Source of the DNA: an uncultured bacterium
GTDB lineage: Bacteria; Patescibacteriota; Microgenomatia; UBA1406; GWC2-37-13
Direction: 5' to 3'
DNA: 5,437 nt
Assembly (NCBI GenBank): GCA_937914905.1
Contig: CALESU010000134.1
Coordinates: 1 to 5,437, forward strand
This document shows, in pieces, positions 1 through 5,437 of the stretch (position 1 is its first letter; each line of letters opens with the position of its first letter). The translations under genes and the position numbers were made by a program. The notes under the pieces were generated by a model. That model was not told the DNA's origin. It was given only the letters and a program-made list of their open reading frames with translations, and ran no database searches.

Positions 1-2
1 AC

Positions 3-1094
3 AAAGATGAGCAAGAAAAGGAATACGCAACTCATCTTAAATCCTATTGCGCAGAAATACATCTGTGCAAAAGACCTAAAAAACCCTGGCAATTGAATAA
101 TATCGCTAAAGCTATTTTTTCGAACCTTCCTTTTTTGATTGTACGTAATTACTCGAAAGAGGCAGTTGAAAAGATTGATTCACTCCTCAAAAATGGCTCG
201 TTTGATGTCATTCATGCTGAAACATTCTACATCATGCCTCACATCCCCAAAACAACGGTTCCCGTGCTTCTTGTCGAGCAAACCATAGAATACAAGGTGT
301 ATCAACACTTCATCGCATCTTTGCCTTTTTTCCTGAGAATCCCACTCATGCTTGATATCCTTAAACTCAAATATTGGGAAAAGTTTTATTGGAAAAAAGC
401 CCAAATGGTGGCGACTGTCTCAGAATCTGATAAGAAAGAAATTAAGCGTATTTTGCCATCCATTGAACCTGAGATCATCCCCAATGGTGCAGGAGATGAG
501 ATGATAGTTGAAAAAATTCCCACACACCGAGACGAAGTACCTCAACTTCTGTTTATGGGAAATTTTTATTGGCTTCAAAATGTGGAGGCTGCACAGTATT
601 TGACTCGAAAAGTATTTCCCGAGCTAAAAAAAAGACTTCCTGCCATTCAGCTTATCATTGCAGGACAAAATGCAAAACTGAAAATTGCTGAGGAAACTGA
701 TCCGAGTATAAAGATTATTGATCTTGCACCCGACGATATCGAGATGGTAAAACATCTCTATGGTTCCTCAACGGTGTTTCTTGCACCCATTTTTGGCCCA
801 GGAGGAACTCGTCTCAAGATTTTGGCAAGTATGGCCTCTGGTCTTCCTGTAATCTCTACCGGTGTAGGAGTTGAAGGCTTGGGCGTAACAGATAAAACAC
901 ATGTGCTTATAGCCCACTCTCCTCACGAATTTGTAGAAATGGCTGAGCAGATTATCAAAGATGGTTCTCTCTATCAAGAAATTCAGGTGAACGCGTATCG
1001 GCACGTAACGACGCACTTCAGTTGGAAATCAATTGCAAAAAAACTAGAGACGGTGTATCAAAAAGTAATTAGTGAAGTTGAGATGAAATCTTAA
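3..1094 (+). CDS. GT4-family glycosyltransferase, 5'-truncated by window edge
   Basis: Predicted cytoplasmic, retaining GT-B glycosyltransferase that moves a sugar from a nucleotide-sugar to a lipid-linked or surface glycan acceptor; donor and acceptor cannot be read from the sequence. The frame is open to the left edge, giving 363 visible residues. The first ones (DEQEKEYATHLKSYCAEIH) look like the stretch after the second strand of the N-terminal Rossmann domain, so I estimate about 40 residues are missing. A TTG at 93 lies inside the domain and is not the start. Landmarks in visible numbering: DVIHAET (68-74), a PNG turn typical of GT4 (160-162), GNFYW opening the C-terminal domain (186-190), and the donor-site segment GPGGTRLKILASMASG (265-280). 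This segment resembles the GT4 subgroup that has GTRLKILEAMA, but both EX7E positions are non-acidic here (Gly 267, Ala 275). No signal peptide or membrane segment is visible. The TAA stop directly abuts the next ATG, which suggests an operon with coupled translation. Confidence 0.9.
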   Translation, partial: KDEQEKEYATHLKSYCAEIHLCKRPKKPWQLNNIAKAIFSNLPFLIVRNYSKEAVEKIDSLLKNGSFDVIHAETFYIMPHIPKTTVPVLLVEQTIEYKVYQHFIASLPFFLRIPLMLDILKLKYWEKFYWKKAQMVATVSESDKKEIKRILPSIEPEIIPNGAGDEMIVEKIPTHRDEVPQLLFMGNFYWLQNVEAAQYLTRKVFPELKKRLPAIQLIIAGQNAKLKIAEETDPSIKIIDLAPDDIEMVKHLYGSSTVFLAPIFGPGGTRLKILASMASGLPVISTGVGVEGLGVTDKTHVLIAHSPHEFVEMAEQIIKDGSLYQEIQVNAYRHVTTHFSWKSIAKKLETVYQKVISEVEMKS

Positions 1095-2201
1095 ATGAAT
1101 ATCGGAGTTGATATTTCTCAAGCTGTGTATCCGGGAACCGGCGTTTCCCGATTTACGAATGGCTTCATTGACGCAATACTTGAGTACGGAAAAAGTCATA
1201 CGTGGACATTTTTTTTATATGCGCTCAGACAAAAATTAGATGAAGATAAAGAAAGATTAATCCGAGAAAAAGGATCGCGCTTGGTAAAAATACCTCTTTC
1301 TCCCCGCATGCTCAGCTTTGCGACAAATACCCTTCGTCCATTTTCAAAACCTTTTTTTAATCATATAAGCAACTCGCATAACCTTGATTGGATGATTACT
1401 TCGGATTGGACAGAACCTCCTTATCCCTGTAAAAAAGCAACAATTGTGCACGACCTTGTGTTTCGACGCTTCCCAAAAACAGTACACCCAATCATATTGA
1501 AAGCTCAAGAACAAAGACTAACTCTGGTTGCACAGGAATCGAAGGTAATTTTTACAGACTCTCGATCTACTGCAGATGATTTGAAAGAGTATTATGGAGT
1601 TCATGATAATCGAATCAGAGTCAATTATCCAGGATTATCACCCATTTCTATTTCGGAAAAGACTCAAATTCCCAAATCCCTGCGATCGATCCCTCAATCA
1701 TTCATCTTAACAGTAGGAAAATGGGAACCCCGGAAAAATATACCATTACTTATAGACGCTTATCAAGAATGGAAAAAAACGACTCCTTCTGCACCTGCTC
1801 TCGTCATAGTTGGCCCAGATGGTTGGGGAGAATCCCCTGTTTCCAATGATCCTGATATTCACATCGTTTCTTTCGTACGTGATGAAGATTTGGGATTGTT
1901 ATATCAAAATGCGTTATTTTTCATACTACCCTCTCTCTATGAAGGTTTTGGGTACCCCATACTAGAGGCGATGAGTTTAAATTGTCCTGTTGCAACGAGC
2001 AATACTTCTTCACTTGCTGAAATTGCGAAAGATCATGCACTTTTATTTGATCCCCATTCCAAAGAGGAAATGATATCTTCGATGCAAAGACTGTTTCAAG
2101 AACCAACTCTTCGAACGAAACTATCGAAAGAAGGGCACGAGTATTCACAAACATTTTCCTGGGAAAAGTATATGAAAACTGTTTTGCAAGCGCTCACATA
2201 A
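1095..2201 (+). CDS. GT4-family glycosyltransferase (mannosyltransferase-like)
   Basis: A complete 368-residue GT-B enzyme, the usual length for GT4. It probably adds one sugar, perhaps mannose, to a growing lipid-linked surface oligosaccharide at the cytoplasmic face; the mannose guess rests only on resemblance to MtfA/MtfB/WbaZ-type proteins. The N-terminal domain opens with MNIGVDISQA and a glycine-rich loop GTGVSRF (14-20), and has the conserved VHDL (118-121) and TDSRSTADDL (154-163). The C-terminal domain has VGKWEPRKN (207-215), whose Arg/Lys normally contact the donor phosphates, VGPDGWG (239-245), and an intact EX7E motif, LYEGFGYPILEAM, with E283 and E291. The ATG follows the previous TAA with no gap, and the N-terminus is the normal family start, so the start is well supported. 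Only a weak GAG lies about 12 bases upstream, so reinitiation after the upstream gene is likely. It is paralogous to the gene at 2227. A T8 run (1209-1216) lies in frame. Confidence 0.93.
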   Translation: MNIGVDISQAVYPGTGVSRFTNGFIDAILEYGKSHTWTFFLYALRQKLDEDKERLIREKGSRLVKIPLSPRMLSFATNTLRPFSKPFFNHISNSHNLDWMITSDWTEPPYPCKKATIVHDLVFRRFPKTVHPIILKAQEQRLTLVAQESKVIFTDSRSTADDLKEYYGVHDNRIRVNYPGLSPISISEKTQIPKSLRSIPQSFILTVGKWEPRKNIPLLIDAYQEWKKTTPSAPALVIVGPDGWGESPVSNDPDIHIVSFVRDEDLGLLYQNALFFILPSLYEGFGYPILEAMSLNCPVATSNTSSLAEIAKDHALLFDPHSKEEMISSMQRLFQEPTLRTKLSKEGHEYSQTFSWEKYMKTVLQALT

Positions 2202-2214
2202 ATTACGGTATACT
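2184..2214 (+). promoter_or_regulatory. Candidate promoter for the third glycosyltransferase gene
   Basis: A -10-like TATACT lies at 2209-2214 and a weak -35-like TTGCAA at 2184-2189, 19 bases apart and overlapping the end of the preceding gene. Transcription would begin near 2221, leaving about five bases before the ATG at 2227. No Shine-Dalgarno sequence is present in the 25-base gap, which fits a near-leaderless message. The -10 match is good but the -35 match is only 4 of 6 and the spacing is long, so chance in AT-rich DNA is possible. Confidence 0.35.
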
Positions 2215-2226
2215 CTGTTTTAACAT

Positions 2227-3354
2227 ATGATTATTGGAATAGATGGGAATGAGGCAAATGTAACTTCTCGAGTAGGTGTTTCTGTGTACGCAGGCGAACT
2301 CTTGCATCGCTTTGCGCAAAAAGCAACTCCCCAGCTGCATTTTGTCGTGTTTCTTCGGAATACTCCCCTCTCGCACATGCCCAAGCCTTCGCCATACTTT
2401 CGCTATCAAGTGGTGTGGGGACCGGTGGGTTGGTCTCAGATTTTTCTTCCCATGAAACTCGCTCTCTCCTCGAAACTCGATGTCTTTTTTGCACCTGCAC
2501 ATTATGCTCCTCGTTTTTTGAAAGCACCTCTTGTGGTGACGATCCACGACGTATCTTATCTCAAATATCCTGACGAATTTTTATCCCATGATCTGTACAA
2601 ACTCACCAGTTGGACGGCAGACGCTCTTGAGAAAGCAAAAGCTGTAATCGCCGTTTCCAAAACGACAAAAAAGGATATTATGAGTTCATACGATATCGAT
2701 CCAAGCCTCATACGCGTAATTTATAATGGATTCCAACGCCATAAAACCCTTCCCAAAGAACAAGCTGTATTTGAAGAATATGGCATTTCACCCAAAAACT
2801 ATATTTTGTATGTAGGAACTCTCCAACCTCGAAAAAATATTCCCCTCCTCATTGAAGCATTCTCACAGTTTCGTCAGAAATACCCGACGATGAAGTTGGT
2901 ACTCGTGGGGAAAAAGGGATGGTTGTTTCAAGAAATTTTCGATACTATTGAAAAGCATAATCTTACGGAATGGGTAGTTGCGCCAGGATACGTGGATGAT
3001 ACTTCTCTTGCGACATTGTATTCTCAAAGTTTTTGTTACGTACTCCCCTCTCTGTATGAAGGATTTGGAATTCCGATCCTAGAAGCTATGAATTATCAAA
3101 CACCGGTCATTTCTTCGCACTCTTCGAGTCTTCCTGAGATTGGAGGAGATGCTTGTTTGTATTTTGACCCCACAGACTCCCATGACTTGTTAGAAAAACT
3201 GGTTGTTTTGAAAGAAGAATCCTTTTTAAGAAAAACGCTTATTTCTGCAGGAAACGCACGAGTGCAATCATTTTCGTGGGATCAATGTGCAAAAGAAACA
3301 TTGGATCTTCTCATTCAAATTGCCACTGAATCTTCACTCGCTAAGCGAGTATAA
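2227..3354 (+). CDS. GT4-family glycosyltransferase (MtfB/WbaZ-like)
   Basis: A complete 375-residue retaining GT-B enzyme, expected to extend a surface or lipid-linked glycan in the cytoplasm. The N-terminal domain starts MIIGIDGNEAN, with a glycine-containing acceptor loop near RVGVSVYAGELL (15-26), TIHDVSYLKYP (105-115) and AVSKTTKKDI (142-151). The C-terminal domain has YVGTLQPRKNIPLLIEAF (195-212), the donor-phosphate motif characteristic of the mannosyltransferase-like GT4 branch, and an intact LYEGFGIPILEAM with E278 and E286. An in-frame TAA lies one codon upstream of the ATG (2221-2223), so the gene cannot start further upstream. It shares long motif blocks with the preceding enzyme (PRKNIPLLI, LPSLYEGFG, PILEAM), so the pair probably arose by duplication or belongs to the same sub-branch; they presumably catalyse successive linkages. 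There is no Shine-Dalgarno site, and a -10-like hexamer lies 13 bases upstream of the start. The exact sugar is unknown. Confidence 0.93.
   Translation: MIIGIDGNEANVTSRVGVSVYAGELLHRFAQKATPQLHFVVFLRNTPLSHMPKPSPYFRYQVVWGPVGWSQIFLPMKLALSSKLDVFFAPAHYAPRFLKAPLVVTIHDVSYLKYPDEFLSHDLYKLTSWTADALEKAKAVIAVSKTTKKDIMSSYDIDPSLIRVIYNGFQRHKTLPKEQAVFEEYGISPKNYILYVGTLQPRKNIPLLIEAFSQFRQKYPTMKLVLVGKKGWLFQEIFDTIEKHNLTEWVVAPGYVDDTSLATLYSQSFCYVLPSLYEGFGIPILEAMNYQTPVISSHSSSLPEIGGDACLYFDPTDSHDLLEKLVVLKEESFLRKTLISAGNARVQSFSWDQCAKETLDLLIQIATESSLAKRV
3336..3350 (+). repeat. Perfect 6-bp hairpin at the end of the third glycosyltransferase gene
   Basis: ACTCGC (3336-3341) and GCGAGT (3345-3350) are perfect inverted copies around a TAA loop, ending two bases before the stop codon at 3352-3354. 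No T-run follows (the next bases are ATAATTG), so this is not a standard intrinsic terminator. Its last base is the first base of a TATAAT hexamer, so it could act as an operator-like palindrome, could influence processing between the two cistrons, or could be coincidence. The inverted repeat is certain; its function is not. Confidence 0.4.
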
Positions 3355-3355
3355 T
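3350..3355 (+). promoter_or_regulatory. Candidate -10 box (TATAAT) for the FemX-like gene
   Basis: A perfect TATAAT spans the stop codon of the preceding gene and ends seven bases before the next ATG (3363). The usual -10 to start-site distance would place the first transcribed base at about 3362-3363, on the start codon itself. No Shine-Dalgarno sequence lies in the 8-base gap, which is consistent with a leaderless mRNA. There is no convincing -35: TTGCCA at 3320-3325 is 24 bases away, too far. Chance occurrence remains possible. Confidence 0.35.
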
Positions 3356-3362
3356 TGATGCA

Positions 3363-4370
3363 ATGGTGTATCAACGAATCACAACAGATTTTTCATCGTC
3401 AGAGTTCAACTCCTGTGCCAATCATCCCTTGCAGTCGTGGGAATGGGGTGAGGTTCGAAAGAAAACGGGGATACGGGTCATTCGCATTGGAGGGTACAAT
3501 GATAATAAGCTTAAAGAGGTCTACACGATGACTGTGCATAAAATCCCACACACACCTTTTTCTATTGGATACATTCCTCGTTCAATCTGGCCATCTTCAG
3601 AGTTGGTTATATTTTTAAAAAAGATCACAGAAAGAGAGGGAATGCTATTTATCAAGTTTGAGCCAGACGTCGAACTCTCACGAATAGATTCTCAGATGGA
3701 TTCATTGCCTGATACCTTTGTCCTCTCTTCTCATCCCTTATTTCCTCAATGGTCGCAAGAACTGGATCTTACCAAAAGTGAAGAAACCTTAATGAAAGAA
3801 ATGAAGCCTAAAACACGCTATAACGTTCACTATGCGGAGAAAAAAGGCGTTCGGATTTATGAAGATTCTACGGAAGCGGGATATGAAGTATTTGAAAAAC
3901 TCTATTTTGATACGGTGGAAAGACAGTCATACCATGGGCATGATAAGTCTTATCACCAAACCGTATGGAACGGTATGAAAAATGGTATCTCTCATATTTT
4001 GATTGCAGAGCACGAGGGGGTGCCACTTTCCGCATATCACCTGTTCTATTTTAAGCATAAATTGTATTATCCTTATGGCGGATCTTCTGACCAAAAGCGC
4101 AATCTTATGGCCTCGAATCTCCTCATGTGGGAAGCGATCAAACTAGGAAAAAAACGAGGAGCCACGTCTTTTGACATGTGGGGATCACTTCCTCAGGGCT
4201 ATGACAGTACTAATAAATGGGCAGGATTTACCCGATTTAAGGAAGGATACGGAACTCGATTTGTTCACTATGCAGGGAGTTATGATTTGGTGCTAAATCC
4301 TCTGATGTACCAGCTCTATAAAGCCTCATATACGGTACGTGAATTTCTCCTCCAAAAGAAGCTCCTTTAA
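3363..4370 (+). CDS. FemAB-family (FemX-like) aminoacyltransferase
   Basis: Predicted cytoplasmic, tRNA-dependent aminoacyltransferase that adds amino acids to the peptide stem of a peptidoglycan precursor, building an interpeptide bridge; the transferred residue is not predictable. The 335 residues form two GNAT-like lobes. The first (about 1-135) carries PLQSWEWGEVRKKTG (22-36) and GYIPRS (69-74). The second (about 136-335) carries KPKTRYNVHYAEKKGV (148-163), YGGSSDQKRNLMASNLLMWE (238-257), FDMWG (270-274) and WAGFTRFKEGYG (286-297), all typical of the FemAB/Fem-like family. There is no long coiled-coil arm as in staphylococcal FemA; length and layout resemble the compact FemX of Weissella. 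The ATG is eight bases after the previous stop, and an in-frame TAA at 3342-3344 limits upstream extension. Co-orientation with three glycosyltransferases suggests an envelope operon. A related GNAT protein acting on another acceptor is the main alternative. Confidence 0.88.
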   Translation: MVYQRITTDFSSSEFNSCANHPLQSWEWGEVRKKTGIRVIRIGGYNDNKLKEVYTMTVHKIPHTPFSIGYIPRSIWPSSELVIFLKKITEREGMLFIKFEPDVELSRIDSQMDSLPDTFVLSSHPLFPQWSQELDLTKSEETLMKEMKPKTRYNVHYAEKKGVRIYEDSTEAGYEVFEKLYFDTVERQSYHGHDKSYHQTVWNGMKNGISHILIAEHEGVPLSAYHLFYFKHKLYYPYGGSSDQKRNLMASNLLMWEAIKLGKKRGATSFDMWGSLPQGYDSTNKWAGFTRFKEGYGTRFVHYAGSYDLVLNPLMYQLYKASYTVREFLLQKKLL

Positions 4371-4379
4371 GACTTCTTT
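4355..4379. terminator. Weak bidirectional inverted repeat between convergent genes
   Basis: AAAGAAG (4355-4361) and CTTCTTT (4373-4379) form a perfect 7-bp inverted repeat around an 11-base loop that contains both stop codons of the convergent genes. The stem is AT-rich. On the plus strand it is followed by interrupted T-rich sequence, and on the minus strand only by a short T-run within the stem's end. It is the only terminator-like structure at this junction, but it is weak, and termination could instead rely on other factors or on transcript collision. Confidence 0.25.
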
Positions 4380-5437
4380 GTTCTCTTTTCTTTGACTTCG
4401 TTTTTACTCGGATACTCTCGCTTATCTTGGGGAAATGCAAGTGCGGTATTGAGCATGTCGTCGACTCGAGAAGCAAAAACAAACGTGAGTTCTTTTTGAA
4501 TTTTCTGAGGAATATCCACCAAGTCTTTTTTGTTTTCTACAGGAATAATCACGGTTTTGATCTGTGCTCGATGTGCTGCAATGATTTTTTCTTTAAGTCC
4601 ACCTATCTCGGTGACTCTCCCACGAAGGGTGATTTCTCCGGTCATCGCTACATCTCTCTTGACTGGAATACCCGTGAGTGCGGAAACCATTGAGGTAATG
4701 ATAGCTCCTCCTGCAGACGGTCCATCTTTGGGTACCGCACCTTCAGGAACGTGTACATGAATGTCTGTTTGGCTAAAAAAGTCTTTATCAATGTGGAACA
4801 TATCCCATCTGGATCTGATATATGTTAGCGCTGCTTGGCAAGACTCTTTCATAACGTCTCCCAAATTCCCTGTGAGGGTGAGCGTTCCTTTTCCTGGCAT
4901 GATAGAAACTTCGATAAATAAAATATCTCCACCGGCTTGAGTCCACGCAAGTCCTGTGGTAATACCAACGGTATTCTGTTCTTCAATCATCTGTGCTGAG
5001 TATTTGTACGGACCTAAGTACTTTTGAATTTCTCCTAAACCAACTGTTTTTTTCTTGGTTCCCACACCTTGCTCAACAATTTTTCTCGCAACTTTCCTAA
5101 AGATAGTTGCAATCTGTCTTTCCAGTTCTCGAACTCCCGCTTCTCGTGTATACCTTCTCACCACAAGTTCAAGTGCTGGGTCAGTGATCCCTGCAGCAAT
5201 GTCTGGGATATGATGCACACGTTGTTGTTTTGGAATCAGGTAGTTTTTTGCGATATTAAACTTTTCATCTTCGGTATATCCGGCAAAATGAATGATCTCG
5301 AGTCTATCTCGAAGTGCCTCGGGAATGGTGTCTAACATATTTGCAGTCGTGATGAAAAAGACATTGGAAAGATCGTAAGAAACTTCCAAATAATGATCTG
5401 AGAATGAATGATTTTGTTCAGGATCGAGGGCTTCAAG
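4367..5437 (-). CDS. lon: LonA ATP-dependent protease, C-terminal part (5' end outside window)
   Basis: Cytoplasmic AAA+ serine protease that unfolds and degrades misfolded and regulatory proteins. The frame is open to the right edge, showing 356 residues of a protein normally near 800. The N-domain, Walker A and Walker B lie outside; visible sequence begins just after Walker B with [20 protein letters not shown] at 5389 is internal, not the start. In visible numbering: sensor 1 TTAN (30-33), the probable arginine finger in LRDR (Arg45), [11 protein letters not shown] (43-53 region onward), and sensor 2 in AGVRELER (Arg103). The protease domain has [27 protein letters not shown] and the complete Ser-Lys dyad: Ser241 in PKDGPSAG (codon 4715-4717) and Lys284 in GGLKEK (codon 4586-4588), 43 residues apart as in E. 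coli Lon (Ser679, Lys722). It ends in a basic tail of about 20 residues. It is convergent with the FemX-like gene, overlapping by four bases. The protease domain appears functional. Confidence 0.97.
   Translation of the reverse strand, partial: LEALDPEQNHSFSDHYLEVSYDLSNVFFITTANMLDTIPEALRDRLEIIHFAGYTEDEKFNIAKNYLIPKQQRVHHIPDIAAGITDPALELVVRRYTREAGVRELERQIATIFRKVARKIVEQGVGTKKKTVGLGEIQKYLGPYKYSAQMIEEQNTVGITTGLAWTQAGGDILFIEVSIMPGKGTLTLTGNLGDVMKESCQAALTYIRSRWDMFHIDKDFFSQTDIHVHVPEGAVPKDGPSAGGAIITSMVSALTGIPVKRDVAMTGEITLRGRVTEIGGLKEKIIAAHRAQIKTVIIPVENKKDLVDIPQKIQKELTFVFASRVDDMLNTALAFPQDKREYPSKNEVKEKRTKKS

Noticed and set aside
93..95. TTG as start of the first glycosyltransferase
   Set aside because: The frame is open upstream to the window edge and the upstream residues fit the N-terminal Rossmann domain, so the gene starts outside the window.
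180..404. Minus-strand frames opposite the first two glycosyltransferases (180-404, 768-1016, 1921-2154)
   Set aside because: These are shadows of conserved coding sequence with no independent evidence.
1132..1150. Inverted repeat CGGGAA / TTCCCG near the start of the second glycosyltransferase
   Set aside because: The 6-bp stem with a 7-base loop encodes the conserved glycine-rich loop PGTGVSR, so codon constraint explains it; there is no T-run or regulatory context.
1209..1216. T8 run in the second glycosyltransferase, and an A8 run at 626-633 in the first, as possible phase-variation tracts
   Set aside because: Eight-base runs are expected in AT-rich coding DNA, both genes are intact, and neither run lies near a start codon where switching tracts are commonest.
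2203..2547. Minus-strand open frame of 114 codons at the start of the third glycosyltransferase, and a second one in another frame at 2231-2527
   Set aside because: Both lie opposite a strongly conserved gene, have Cys/His/Arg-rich, domain-free translations and no plausible start signals; they are shadow frames.
3320..3325. TTGCCA as a -35 element for the TATAAT at 3350
   Set aside because: It matches 5 of 6 consensus bases, but the 24-base spacing is too long for a normal housekeeping promoter.
4427..5335. Plus-strand open frames opposite lon (4427-4693, 4530-4760, 5069-5335)
   Set aside because: They are antisense to highly conserved Lon sequence and their translations have no recognisable domain or low-complexity structure suggesting a gene.
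5387..5389. TTG (minus strand) as start of a short Lon-like protein
   Set aside because: The frame continues to the right edge with conserved Lon residues (LDPEQN, DHY), so this is an internal Leu codon of a longer lon gene.
1..5437. TGA recoded as glycine, as in Absconditabacteria/Gracilibacteria
   Set aside because: No coding region contains an in-frame TGA, and conserved glycines are encoded by GGN, so the standard bacterial code explains everything.
1..5437. tRNA or other RNA genes, CRISPR arrays, insertion sequences, attachment sites
   Set aside because: Nearly every base is occupied by conserved coding sequence; no repeat arrays, transposase remnants, terminal repeats or tRNA-like cloverleaf sequence were seen.

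Overview
The window looks like an ordinary stretch of a compact, AT-rich bacterial chromosome (roughly 40% G+C by eye). It holds four tightly packed plus-strand genes for cell-surface glycan and peptidoglycan work, meeting a convergent minus-strand gene for the LonA protease. The style suggests a Patescibacteria/CPR-type bacterium: an arm-less FemAB/FemX-like protein beside GT4 glycosyltransferases, very short gaps, no clear Shine-Dalgarno sites and TAA at every stop. This assignment is an inference from sequence style and is not proven. All genes read through under the standard bacterial code.

Layout. From the left edge to 1094 is a GT4 glycosyltransferase whose N-terminus lies outside the window. 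It is followed with no spacing (TAA then ATG) by a second GT4 enzyme (1095-2201). After 25 bases comes a third GT4 enzyme (2227-3354), clearly paralogous to the second. After 8 bases comes a FemAB-family, FemX-like aminoacyltransferase (3363-4370). From 4367 to the right edge, on the minus strand, is the C-terminal part of LonA: the end of the AAA+ module and the complete Ser-Lys protease domain. The last plus-strand gene and lon overlap by four bases, sharing the palindrome TTAA as both stop codons.

How the genes fit together. The three GT4 enzymes probably add successive sugars, perhaps mannose or similar, from nucleotide-sugar donors to a lipid-linked surface oligosaccharide. The FemX-like protein would add amino acids from aminoacyl-tRNA to a peptidoglycan precursor, or possibly to another envelope acceptor. 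Lon is a housekeeping protease and its position is probably coincidental. No RNA genes, mobile elements, CRISPR arrays or gene-free stretches longer than 25 bases are visible.

I found no clearly novel system. The points most worth a second look are these: the first glycosyltransferase has lost both glutamates of the EX7E motif; -10-like hexamers sit so close to the starts of the third and fourth genes that their mRNAs may be leaderless; the first two glycosyltransferases are in the same frame, separated by one stop codon; and the convergent stop-codon overlap lies inside a weak inverted repeat.
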